Positions 1 to 5,541 of a DNA stretch of 6,027 nucleotides are shown here, one piece after another. Source of the stretch: Bdellovibrio sp. (GTDB lineage Bacteria; Bdellovibrionota; Bdellovibrionia; Bdellovibrionales; UBA1609). Where the stretch lies: positions 1 through 6,027 of the forward strand of contig RFKI01000250.1 in assembly GCA_003694355.1 (NCBI GenBank), given 5' to 3'. The notes below the pieces were generated by a model, which worked only from the letters and a program-made list of their open reading frames with translations, was not told the DNA's origin and ran no database searches. Each line of letters starts with the position of its first letter. Position 1 is the stretch's first letter. Made by a program: the position numbers and the translations under genes.

Positions 1-187
1 ATAAAAGGGCTGAAACAAAATGATTTAAAAAAAACAAAGGAACAATAAACGACAGCATGTAATAAAACATAGGAGGCACTTTTTTATAAAAAGAACGAAA
101 AAAAACTGATCCAAAAACACCTGTAAAAAGTGTTAAAACCACTCCACTGAAAAATAATAATACTAAACGCAGCTTTGACTTTTGCAT
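1..187 (-). CDS. N-terminal part of an unrecognised membrane protein, runs off the left edge
   Basis: The frame opens at an ATG (185-187, minus strand) and stays open for 62 codons to the window edge, so the C-terminus is missing. AAGGA at 196-200 lies 8 nt upstream of the ATG, a good ribosome binding site. The protein begins with a short basic stretch (MQKSKLR), then a hydrophobic segment at about residues 8-29, a short positively charged loop (RSFYKK) and a second hydrophobic segment at about 40-62, so at least two inner-membrane helices are likely. It starts 28 nt after the rpsF stop and is probably co-transcribed with it. In many bacteria a DUF2232/YybS-type membrane protein sits in the rpsF-rpsR-rplI cluster, so that family is one candidate; the fragment has no motif that decides it. 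No function is assigned. Confidence 0.7.
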   Translation of the reverse strand, partial: MQKSKLRLVLLFFSGVVLTLFTGVFGSVFFRSFYKKVPPMFYYMLSFIVPLFFLNHFVSALL

Positions 188-215
188 AAAGCAAGTCCTT
201 TAAGGGCAAAGAGAC

Positions 216-644
216 CTATTTATTGAACTTAGCCTTACGAGCTTGAGCTTTCTGTTCTTTTTCCTGCTCTTTCTTTGTAGAAAGAGCAAGAGTCTCTTTA
301 TATTTGTCTAAATAATCAGAAAAGCTGATCCGATCATCCAAACGATGATGAAAAAATCGTAAAACTTTGTCATTAATCCTCATGGTTCTTTCTAATTCTG
401 CAATACAGGCAGGATCAGCCTCAAAAGTTGTGTGGAAATAAGTTCCCACGGAAAACTTATTAATAGGATTGGAAAGACGTCGTTTACCCCATGTGTCTAT
501 GTGATTTACTTCTCCCCGAAAGCTTTTAATAATATCTCTGTTTTTTCTAAAAAACTCTTTTTGTTCTTCCTCTGGAACATCGGGATTAAAAATAATAACG
601 GCTTCATATTTTCTAACAGGCTTTTTTACATTTAGTTTTTCCAT
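216..644 (-). CDS. rpsF: Small ribosomal subunit protein bS6
   Basis: bS6 binds the central domain of 16S rRNA in the 30S platform together with bS18. The 142-residue product shows the family pattern: KYEAVIIFNPDV at residues 12-23 forms the first strand, GEVNHIDTWGKRRLSNPI at about 44-61 covers the central strand and conserved W-G-x-R-x-L region, and LERTMRINDKVLRF at about 84-97 the second helix and following strand. It is slightly longer than typical bS6 because of about ten extra N-terminal residues and a Lys/Glu-rich C-terminal tail (about 120-142). The ATG at 642-644 has AAGGA at 653-657, 8 nt upstream. The gene is the first of a minus-strand operon whose next gene is a membrane protein rather than rpsR. 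Its upstream region contains a small hairpin and a CCG triplet that could relate to S6:S18 autoregulation. Confidence 0.96.
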   Translation of the reverse strand: MEKLNVKKPVRKYEAVIIFNPDVPEEEQKEFFRKNRDIIKSFRGEVNHIDTWGKRRLSNPINKFSVGTYFHTTFEADPACIAELERTMRINDKVLRFFHHRLDDRISFSDYLDKYKETLALSTKKEQEKEQKAQARKAKFNK

Positions 645-658
645 AAAATAATTCCTTT

Positions 659-687
659 CGGTTTAACAGCCCCCTTCTAAAAGGAGC
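659..687 (-). promoter_or_regulatory. Small hairpin and CCG in the rpsF leader
   Basis: Read on the minus strand, CTCCTT (686-681) can pair with AAGGGG (676-671) around a four-base loop TTAG, with one G-U pair. About 10 nt downstream lies ACCGA (CCG at 661-659), directly before the rpsF ribosome binding site. Known S6:S18 leader RNAs combine a hairpin with a conserved CCG bound by the protein complex, so this is a possible autoregulatory element. The exact fold was not matched to that family, and the stem is short. Confidence 0.25.
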
Positions 688-714
688 AAGGTTCATCAGT
701 ACTTAACGACGCCT

Positions 715-1512
715 GTGTATCACGCTTTTAAAAAAAGAGCAAACAAACGCCCTTCAAAGAGAGGTTTTGCCAAAAAAAGAAAAACAAAAGATACTTTAAA
801 TATGTCTTCTTTGTTCCTGCTCATAAAAAATGGCCCCCAAGAAGGTCTTATTACCCCTTTAAAAGAGGGAATGATTATCGGGCGCAAAAGTGGCGACCTT
901 TTGATACAAGACGACCGTATTTCACGCCAACATGCCCAAGTGGTCCAACAAAAAGATGGCTCCTTCCTTTTGAAGGATCTTGGATCTCATAACAAGTTGA
1001 AATTTCAAAAGAAAATCACAAGCCAAATTCCTCTCACAAAAGGAGTGGAATTTAAAATAGGAAAAACCCTCTTTGAGGTTATAGGCCCCGAAGAAACTCC
1101 ATCAACAGAGCATAATGATGACAAATCGCATCAATCTGTTTGGAATGAGCACCTATTACAAAAGTGTCGGGACTTGGAAAAAATTACCAAAAACTTGAAC
1201 CAAAACCTACTGCCTTTTTCTCCTCCCTTAATCCTCACTTTTATCAGTGGTCCTCAAGTACCCACCCAGTGGATTCTTGGATATGGACCCCGCAAAATTG
1301 GTTCCACAGACCTTCCTCTCTGGGAGCAAGAAGCTCCTCTTTTTAGCTTTGAAATTCGACCATCCCCCCAAGGGCCCCTTTTTTACACAAAGCATCCCGA
1401 TAAAGTTTTACTCAATGGCCAGAGTAAAAAAACCGAGATATTAAAAGAAGGAGATATTATCTCCATAAATAACTCCCGGTTAAAGGTGGGCTTCCATGAT
1501 GAAAATCACTGA
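715..1512 (+). CDS. FHA-domain protein with a second, degenerate FHA-like half
   Basis: FHA domains bind phosphothreonine peptides. The first domain spans about residues 33-125 (numbered from the GTG at 715) and keeps the hallmark residues: Gly56-Arg57 in MIIGRKSGD, Ser70 and His73 in ISRQHAQV, and Asn93 in DLGSHN. A 45-residue polar linker (126-170) leads to a second half at about 171-260 with the same strand rhythm, ending in VLLNGQ and LKEGDIISINNSRLKV, which resemble an FHA C-terminal part; the Gly-Arg and Ser-x-x-His signature is lost there, so phosphopeptide binding is unlikely. The start is uncertain. GTG at 715 gives a 29-residue Lys/Arg-rich leader without a nearby Shine-Dalgarno; ATG at 802 starts directly before the FHA domain, also without one, and I think it at least as likely. 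The 3' end overlaps the hydrolase gene by 17 nt. No membrane segment or signal peptide is visible, so it is probably cytoplasmic. Confidence 0.85.
   Translation: MYHAFKKRANKRPSKRGFAKKRKTKDTLNMSSLFLLIKNGPQEGLITPLKEGMIIGRKSGDLLIQDDRISRQHAQVVQQKDGSFLLKDLGSHNKLKFQKKITSQIPLTKGVEFKIGKTLFEVIGPEETPSTEHNDDKSHQSVWNEHLLQKCRDLEKITKNLNQNLLPFSPPLILTFISGPQVPTQWILGYGPRKIGSTDLPLWEQEAPLFSFEIRPSPQGPLFYTKHPDKVLLNGQSKKTEILKEGDIISINNSRLKVGFHDENH
767..795 (+). promoter_or_regulatory. Possible promoter for a leaderless FHA-gene transcript
   Basis: TTGCCA (767-772, five of six to the -35 consensus) and GATACT (790-795, four of six to the -10 consensus) are 17 bp apart. A transcript from here would begin near 802, which is the ATG that opens the FHA domain, so it would be leaderless. 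The region is A-rich and also lies in an open frame, so chance resemblance is a real possibility. Confidence 0.25.
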
Positions 1513-2455
1513 AAAAAAAACTGGTTATTTTAAAAGTTTTGATGGCACAAAAATTTACTACGAAGTTCGAGGAGAAGGACCTCCTTTGGTTTTCTGCTAT
1601 GGTATCGGTTGTTTAATCAATCATTGGCAACATCAAATCAAATATTTTTCTCAAAACTATAAAACAATTGTTTTTGATTATCGAGGGCATCATAAAAGTG
1701 AAGTTCCCAAAAATATAAAAAATATTTCCATTAAAAGTCTTGCAAAAGATTTAAAAGGACTATTAGATCATCTTGAAATTTCAAAAGCAGGCTTTTTAGG
1801 TCATAGTTTTGGAGCTCAAGTTCTTCTTTGCAGCTATGAAATGTTTCCAGAATATTTTCATAACCTCACTTTTATAAATGGATTTGGCTCTAATCCTATT
1901 CGGGGTATGTTTAAAACAGATCTGGTAAGCCAGTTTTTTGAAGTTTTTAAGTCAGGCTATGATCTTGCTCCTGGAGTCTGTACTAAACTTTGGAAGTTAG
2001 CTACAAAAAATCCTATTGCTATTCGTTTAAGTGCTCTTGCTGGAGGATTTAATTTAAATCTTACACATTTAAAGGATGTGGAAATTTATGCCAGAGGAAT
2101 TAGTTCCATCGATTTAACCACGTTTCTAACCCTCTTCGAAGACATGATCCAATATGATGCTCGGCCTCTTTACCCCAACATCTCGATTCCAACTCTTATT
2201 ATTGGAGGAAAAAATGACTCTGTAACTCCTATGAAATACCAAGAAGAAATGCATAAACAAATTAAAAACAGTGAGCTATTAATGGTTCCCTATGGGTCTC
2301 ACTGCACTCAATTGGACTTGCCAGACTTTGTAAGCCTTCGAATAGAAAAGTTTCTCAAAAATGCTTCTTTTGAAAAAGATTCTTATATAAAAAAAGAAGC
2401 TCCTCTAAAGCCTCTTCCATCAGATCTTTCATCAGAAAAAATGGCCAACTCTTAA
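1496..2455 (+). CDS. Alpha/beta-fold hydrolase
   Basis: A 319-residue member of the alpha/beta hydrolase superfamily (esterases, lipases, haloperoxidase-like and related enzymes). The nucleophile elbow is GHSFG with Ser104, the acid is Asp241 in GGKNDSVTP, and the base is His269 in YGSHCTQLD, so the triad is complete. The N-terminal strands (KIYYEVRGEGPPLVF, then TIVFDYRGHHKSE at about 57-69) are typical of the fold, and about 130-215 form the helical cap. A charged tail of about 35 residues follows the core (after about 284). There is no signal peptide, so it is probably cytoplasmic. ATG at 1496 (another at 1499) has AGGTGG at 1484-1489, 6 nt upstream and inside the FHA gene; the 17-nt overlap suggests coupled translation. 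The substrate cannot be told from sequence. Confidence 0.92.
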   Translation: MMKITEKKTGYFKSFDGTKIYYEVRGEGPPLVFCYGIGCLINHWQHQIKYFSQNYKTIVFDYRGHHKSEVPKNIKNISIKSLAKDLKGLLDHLEISKAGFLGHSFGAQVLLCSYEMFPEYFHNLTFINGFGSNPIRGMFKTDLVSQFFEVFKSGYDLAPGVCTKLWKLATKNPIAIRLSALAGGFNLNLTHLKDVEIYARGISSIDLTTFLTLFEDMIQYDARPLYPNISIPTLIIGGKNDSVTPMKYQEEMHKQIKNSELLMVPYGSHCTQLDLPDFVSLRIEKFLKNASFEKDSYIKKEAPLKPLPSDLSSEKMANS

Positions 2456-2464
2456 GTTGGCCAT
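2436..2464. terminator. Bidirectional terminator between convergent hydrolase and protease genes
   Basis: ATGGCCAACT (2441-2450) and AGTTGGCCAT (2455-2464) form a perfect 10-bp stem with a CTTA loop. The hydrolase stop codon TAA (2453-2455) lies in the loop and first stem base. Five A residues precede the stem (2436-2440), giving a U-run on the minus strand, so it is a good intrinsic terminator for the protease transcript. On the plus strand the tail (GTCTAGTTTCGTT) is only weakly U-rich, so termination of the hydrolase transcript would be less efficient. Confidence 0.75.
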
Positions 2465-2503
2465 GTCTAGTTTCGTTACGATACAAATATTTTACAACAA
2501 CTT

Positions 2504-4123
2504 TTATTTTGTCACAAAAGCAACTTGAGAAATATCAAATCCATATTTGTTAATAATATTATCTGTTTTCAGCTCTATAACGATGGTGTCACCTTCAGCA
2601 ACAGGTGAGAAACTTTCATCTTGATTCCCTGTCATAACACCTATAACTTTTCCAGATCTATCTTTGAAAGTCACTTCATCATAACCTGCCTCAACATCAA
2701 ATTTTTCAAAATAAACAGCAATTTTTTTGGCCCCCTCTCGAGTCACTGTAAATGTATAAGTTTTATTTGACTCATAAGGATGTGGCGTAGAAACAACTTT
2801 TTTCTCTTTATCCCATTGATATGGATCATTGGGGTCTGCTGGTGCTTGCTGGTTTGTTAAAGCATAATAAGCATTTACAATCCCACCGCTTAACACTTTA
2901 TTTCTTAGTCCAGCCAACGGACGGCTTGAAAAAATAATACGATCAATAATTTCTTTAGGAGAATTAAATTTTTCGTTAGCCATTAACAAAGCAGCCACAC
3001 CAGAAACGTGAGGCGTTGCCATTGAAGTTCCACTCCAAGACTTATAACCCTTAGGAGTTGTACTATAAACTCGAACCCCTGGAGCAGCTACATCAACTGT
3101 AGTTCTTCCATAACTTGAAAAACCAGCAAGCATACCTCTATTATCTATAGCAGCAACGGCAAGCACATTATCCACTTCATAGTTAGAAGGATAATGAGGA
3201 TCTTTATCATTATTAGAAGAACTATTTCCAGCAGCTGCAACAAAAAGAATACCAGCATCATTTGCTCTTTGAATGGCTTCTTCGAGGGCTTTACTATAAC
3301 CTCCACCGCCCCAAGAGTTACTCATTATATCCACTCCCATTTGAGTGGCATAATCAATGGCTTTTACAGCATTAGCTAAAGTTCCAGAACCACTGGCACT
3401 TAAAAACTTCACCCCCATAATTCGAACTTTCCAATTAACCCCTACAATGCCTTTTCCATCATCTCCTTCAGCTCCAATCGTTCCTGACACATGAGAACCA
3501 TGACCATGATCATCTTTAGGATCCCCATCATTATTTGCAAAATCATAACCATGAATATCATCTATAAAACCATTTCCATCGTCATCAACTCCCTTTTTCC
3601 CATTGAGTTCTGCCTTATTTACCCAGATATTATGTTTTAAATCTGGAAGAGTATAATCCACACCTGTGTCAATAACAGCAACAACAACTTTTCGACTTCC
3701 TGTTTGAATATCCCATGCTCTTACAGCATCAATATCTACTTTGGGAAGACCCTTATTCTTACCATCTGATTGACCTTCATTTAAAAGACCCCATAATTTT
3801 CCTAAGTCAGGGTCATTAGGTAATTTTTCAATAGAATAAATATAATTTGGTTCCGCATATTCAACCATTGGATTTGAATTTAAACTTTGCAAAGCAAAGC
3901 TTGCTTTTTCCACCAAAGGACGCTTGATTAAATAAGCTTTGGATTGTTTAGATATGAGTTCCTTAACTTGACCAAGCTGTTGAAAAACCTGTTGAATCTT
4001 TACACCATCTTTTAATTTAACAACAAACTCACCAGGAACAGCCATAGGATCACTGGCTAAAGCCGACGTGGACCACACCATAAGTGCCACAACAAACATT
4101 TTTATTCTTCTTCCATGAAACAT
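2504..4123 (-). CDS. Secreted subtilisin-like (S8) serine protease with CUB-like C-terminal domain
   Basis: A 539-residue exported endopeptidase. Residues 1-23 form a Sec signal peptide (basic MFHGRRIK, hydrophobic core, ALA before Ser24). About 30-98 resemble an I9-type inhibitor prodomain (PGEFVVKLKDG to VEYAEPNYIY) that would be removed on maturation. The catalytic domain, about 128-423, has Asp152 (VAVIDTG), His208 (HGHGSHVSGT), Ser367 (SGTSMATPHVSG) and oxyanion Asn300 (AAAGNS), so it should be active. DDDGNGFIDD (180-189) looks like a calcium-binding loop. A Pro/Asp-rich linker (about 425-437) leads to a beta-rich domain (about 445-535) resembling CUB-like domains: HPYESNKTYTFTV, then VYFEKFDVEAGYDEVTF and a closing YGFDISQ. 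The ATG at 4121-4123 has GGAGG (4129-4133) 5 nt upstream. It is convergent with the hydrolase gene, and its leader holds a hairpin and palindromes that suggest regulation. Substrate and final location (periplasm or outside) are unknown. Confidence 0.95.
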   Translation of the reverse strand: MFHGRRIKMFVVALMVWSTSALASDPMAVPGEFVVKLKDGVKIQQVFQQLGQVKELISKQSKAYLIKRPLVEKASFALQSLNSNPMVEYAEPNYIYSIEKLPNDPDLGKLWGLLNEGQSDGKNKGLPKVDIDAVRAWDIQTGSRKVVVAVIDTGVDYTLPDLKHNIWVNKAELNGKKGVDDDGNGFIDDIHGYDFANNDGDPKDDHGHGSHVSGTIGAEGDDGKGIVGVNWKVRIMGVKFLSASGSGTLANAVKAIDYATQMGVDIMSNSWGGGGYSKALEEAIQRANDAGILFVAAAGNSSSNNDKDPHYPSNYEVDNVLAVAAIDNRGMLAGFSSYGRTTVDVAAPGVRVYSTTPKGYKSWSGTSMATPHVSGVAALLMANEKFNSPKEIIDRIIFSSRPLAGLRNKVLSGGIVNAYYALTNQQAPADPNDPYQWDKEKKVVSTPHPYESNKTYTFTVTREGAKKIAVYFEKFDVEAGYDEVTFKDRSGKVIGVMTGNQDESFSPVAEGDTIVIELKTDNIINKYGFDISQVAFVTK

Positions 4124-4128
4124 ATAAA

Positions 4129-4182
4129 CCTCCAGAAGTTCTGCTCTTTAAAGTTCCAAAGAGTCCTTTTTTGGAACTTCTC
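4129..4182 (-). promoter_or_regulatory. Protease leader with alternative hairpins next to the Shine-Dalgarno
   Basis: On the minus strand, AAGTTCCAAA (4179-4170) pairs perfectly with TTTGGAACTT (4160-4151) around a 9-nt loop. The overlapping AGAAGTTC (4181-4174) can instead pair perfectly over 8 bp with GAACTTCT (4141-4134), which abuts the GGAGG at 4133-4129. The two pairings share a strand and exclude each other, as in leaders that control ribosome access. Whether a switch exists is inference. The upstream 10-bp hairpin is not followed by a U-run, so it is not an obvious terminator. Confidence 0.45.
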
Positions 4183-4198
4183 TGAGCTCATTTATTAA

Positions 4199-4218
4199 TT
4201 GGTACCAAAATGGTACCA
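4199..4218. promoter_or_regulatory. Pair of identical palindromes, operator-like, upstream of the protease
   Basis: TGGTACCA occurs at 4200-4207 and 4211-4218, an 11-bp repeat interval of about one helical turn; the first copy extends to the 10-bp palindrome TTGGTACCAA (4199-4208). Two in-phase copies of a perfect palindrome about 80-95 bp upstream of the protease ATG are what a cooperative dimeric repressor or activator site would look like. No regulator is identified, and no promoter could be placed securely next to it. Confidence 0.4.
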
Positions 4219-4303
4219 GTCTATTTATTTTTCTTTGTAGAAATTTTGTAAGGATGTTTTCTTTTTTAGACTTTTGTGTAGAAGAACTAGATTTTTATCT
4301 GGC

Positions 4304-4501
4304 CTAGGAAATCTTTAACTTTAACTGTTCCCACTTTTCCTCTTCCCCAGGCTTTTTGAAAGGAGATCTTAATAACTCTTTTTGTCTTAATAATTCCTTT
4401 TTGTATTCCTTTTGAAAAAAACGCATAAGAGCTTTTTGACTTTCTTCAGGAGCATGAGGATTAAAACCGATTTCTTTAAGCAGTTCCCCTATCTTTTTCA
4501 T
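4304..4501 (-). CDS. Unrecognised 65-residue charged small protein
   Basis: The ATG at 4499-4501 is chosen because GGAGG at 4507-4511 lies 5 nt upstream, the same arrangement as at the protease gene. An in-frame ATG at 4522 has no Shine-Dalgarno and would add seven residues. The product begins MKKIGELLKEIGFNPHAPEE and continues as a Lys/Glu/Gln-rich, probably helical stretch (FFQKEYKKELLRQKELLRS, about 30-48), ending in EEEKWEQLKLKIS. There is no signal peptide or membrane segment. I do not recognise the family. The first dozen residues faintly resemble starts of DUF721/DciA proteins, but the domain that defines that family is absent. The gene is flanked by 180 nt (to the protease) and 263 nt (to sdhB) of non-coding sequence, so it is probably transcribed by itself. 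Confidence 0.65.
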   Translation of the reverse strand: MKKIGELLKEIGFNPHAPEESQKALMRFFQKEYKKELLRQKELLRSPFKKPGEEEKWEQLKLKIS

Positions 4502-4506
4502 AAAAA

Positions 4507-4511
4507 CCTCC
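4507..4511 (-). promoter_or_regulatory. Shine-Dalgarno that fixes the start of the small protein
   Basis: GGAGG on the minus strand, 5 nt before the ATG at 4501. It makes the internal methionine the likely start rather than the in-frame ATG at 4522, which has only CCTCC upstream on its own strand. The following TTTTTATG closely matches the protease's TTTATATG. Confidence 0.7.
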
Positions 4512-4588
4512 AAAGAATTCATCGGAGGCTTGTTGTTCTTTCTTTATTGAAAAGATTAATAGAGTGATCTTTGGTGCTGATGCCTAAC

Positions 4589-4608
4589 CTCTCGTAAAAT
4601 GACAAGAG
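4589..4608 (-). other. Short inverted repeat upstream of the small protein gene
   Basis: On the minus strand CTCTTGT and ACGAGAG can form a 7-bp stem (one U-G pair) with a 6-nt loop, about 90 nt upstream of the 65-residue gene. It has no U-run after it. It could be leader structure or chance. Confidence 0.25.
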
Positions 4609-4620
4609 ACTCCGCGCGTT

Positions 4621-4721
4621 ATAGTTAAATTTAAAAATAAAAAATTTTAGAAAAAAACAGCTTTTCCAGAAATCAACACAAAAATGTGGATAACTCTGTG
4701 GATTCTGTATATATCCCCGCC
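4621..4721. other. DnaA-box pair with AT-rich tract and GC cluster: candidate origin or DnaA-controlled site
   Basis: TTATCCACA (4693-4685, minus strand) matches the classical DnaA box exactly. GAATCCACA (4705-4697), same orientation and 3 bp away, matches at seven of nine positions. On one side is a 40-bp tract (4621-4660) with only four G/C, as in a DNA unwinding element; on the other is CCCCGCC (4715-4721). TTTTCCAGA (4662-4670, plus strand) is a weaker, opposite match with two mismatches. Boxes plus adjacent AT tract is how bacterial origins are built, but only one perfect box is present and dnaA, dnaN, rpmH, parA or gidA are not in the window. Confidence 0.4.
4685..4705 (-). promoter_or_regulatory. 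Tandem DnaA boxes
   Basis: The perfect box (4685-4693) and the imperfect one (4697-4705) are head to tail with a 12-bp interval. The plus-strand text TGTGGATAACTCTGTGGA is the kind of sequence common near dnaA origins. It lies 60 bp beyond the sdhB stop codon, so DnaA binding here could also serve simply as a chromosomal DnaA site. Confidence 0.5.
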
Positions 4722-4734
4722 TATTTATGGAAAT

Positions 4735-4762
4735 AAAAAAAGTTCCAGCCCTAAATATAGGG
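4735..4762 (-). terminator. Possible weak terminator after sdhB
   Basis: Just after the sdhB stop codon the minus strand reads CCCTA-TATT-TAGGG (4762-4749), a 5-bp stem, followed 7 nt later by seven T residues (4741-4735). The stem is short and the U-run is not adjacent, so this is only a possible intrinsic terminator of the sdh operon. Confidence 0.35.
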
Positions 4763-4764
4763 GT

Positions 4765-5529
4765 CTAGTCATCCCTTGATATAATAGAATATTTAAGAAA
4801 ATCTCTATTCATTTGGGCAATATTTTCTAAGGAAATTTCTTTAGGGCATGCCGCAGCACAGGCACCTGTGTTTGTACACCCACCAAAACCCTCTGCATCC
4901 ATTTGGGCCACCATTTTTTGGACTCTTAAAGACCTTTCTGGTTGTCCCTGAGGCAACAGCCCCAAGTGCCTAATTTTTGCTGAAACAAATAAACTTGCTG
5001 AAGCATTCTTACAAGCAGCCACACAGGCTCCACAGCCAATACATGTTGCAGACTCAAAAGCCAAATCGGCCTTTTCTTTTTCTATAGGAATGTTATTGGC
5101 ATCTTGAGCTCCACCTGTATTAACAGAAATAAAACCTCCTGCCTGCATCACTCGATCCAAAGCTGAACGATCTACAATAAGATCCCTTATCACGGGGAAG
5201 ACCCTCGCTCGAAAAGGCTCTATAATTAAAGTTTCCCCATCTTTAAAACGCCTCATATGAAGCTGGCAAACTGTTGTTCCTTTATCTTTTCCGTGAGCTT
5301 CCCCATTAATGACCAAAGAACAAGCCCCACATATTCCTTCCCTACAGTCATGGTCAAATTCAATAGGCTCCTCTCCTTTCTTGATTAAGTCCTGATTAAC
5401 AACATCTAACATCTCCAAAAAAGACATATGTGTAGATACATTTTTTGCCTCATATTCCATAAAGTAGCCTTTTTCATTTGGCCCTTTTTGTCTCCAAATT
5501 TTTAATTTTAAGTTTATTGTCTCTGACAT
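4765..5529 (-). CDS. sdhB: Succinate dehydrogenase/fumarate reductase iron-sulfur subunit
   Basis: SdhB passes electrons from the FAD of SdhA through three iron-sulfur clusters to the quinone site at the membrane anchor. Numbered from the chosen start, the [2Fe-2S] ligands are Cys62, Cys67, Cys70 and Cys88 ([10 protein letters not shown], then VCQLH); the [4Fe-4S] ligands are Cys163, Cys166, Cys169 and Cys173 ([12 protein letters not shown]); the [3Fe-4S] ligands are Cys218, Cys224 and Cys228 ([14 protein letters not shown]). At 254 residues it has normal length. The start is the ATG at 5527-5529, because AGGGG (5537-5541) sits 7 nt upstream; the ATG at 5535, two codons earlier, is only 1 nt from that site. 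The gene follows sdhA by a few bases, so they form one operon in the order sdhA-sdhB; an anchor gene (sdhC) would be expected further upstream outside the window. Direction (succinate oxidation or fumarate reduction) cannot be read from the sequence. Confidence 0.96.
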   Translation of the reverse strand: MSETINLKLKIWRQKGPNEKGYFMEYEAKNVSTHMSFLEMLDVVNQDLIKKGEEPIEFDHDCREGICGACSLVINGEAHGKDKGTTVCQLHMRRFKDGETLIIEPFRARVFPVIRDLIVDRSALDRVMQAGGFISVNTGGAQDANNIPIEKEKADLAFESATCIGCGACVAACKNASASLFVSAKIRHLGLLPQGQPERSLRVQKMVAQMDAEGFGGCTNTGACAAACPKEISLENIAQMNRDFLKYSIISRDD

Positions 5530-5536
5530 GACCATG

Positions 5537-5541
5537 CCCCT
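5537..5541 (-). promoter_or_regulatory. Shine-Dalgarno that decides the sdhB start
   Basis: AGGGG on the minus strand overlaps the sdhA stop codon TAG (5542-5540). It is 7 nt from the ATG at 5529 but only 1 nt from the ATG at 5535, so the downstream start ([10 protein letters not shown]) is favoured. The overlap also suggests sdhB is translated right after sdhA terminates. Confidence 0.65.

Noticed and set aside
432..635. Plus-strand open frame of 67 codons across rpsF
   Set aside because: It is antisense to the well-supported bS6 gene, has Phe/Ile-rich low-complexity translation, and no ribosome binding site worth noting.
669..691. sigma-70 promoter for rpsF (TTGCTC, 17 bp, TTAAAC on the minus strand)
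   Set aside because: Each hexamer matches only three of six positions and overlaps the leader hairpin, so it is too weak to annotate.
645..714. A tRNA or other RNA gene between rpsF and the FHA gene
   Set aside because: No cloverleaf or conserved T-arm is visible; the small hairpin is explained better as leader structure.
1164..1444. Two plus-strand open frames inside the FHA gene
   Set aside because: They lie in other frames of a gene with clear domain content, and their translations have no recognisable motif.
3194..3379. Plus-strand open frame of 61 codons opposite the protease gene
   Set aside because: It runs antisense across the region encoding the oxyanion Asn and surrounding strands; a chance frame.
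4304..4522. DciA/DUF721 helicase-loader identity for the small protein
   Set aside because: Only the first dozen residues are faintly similar; the defining folded domain is missing in 65 residues, so the name is not justified.
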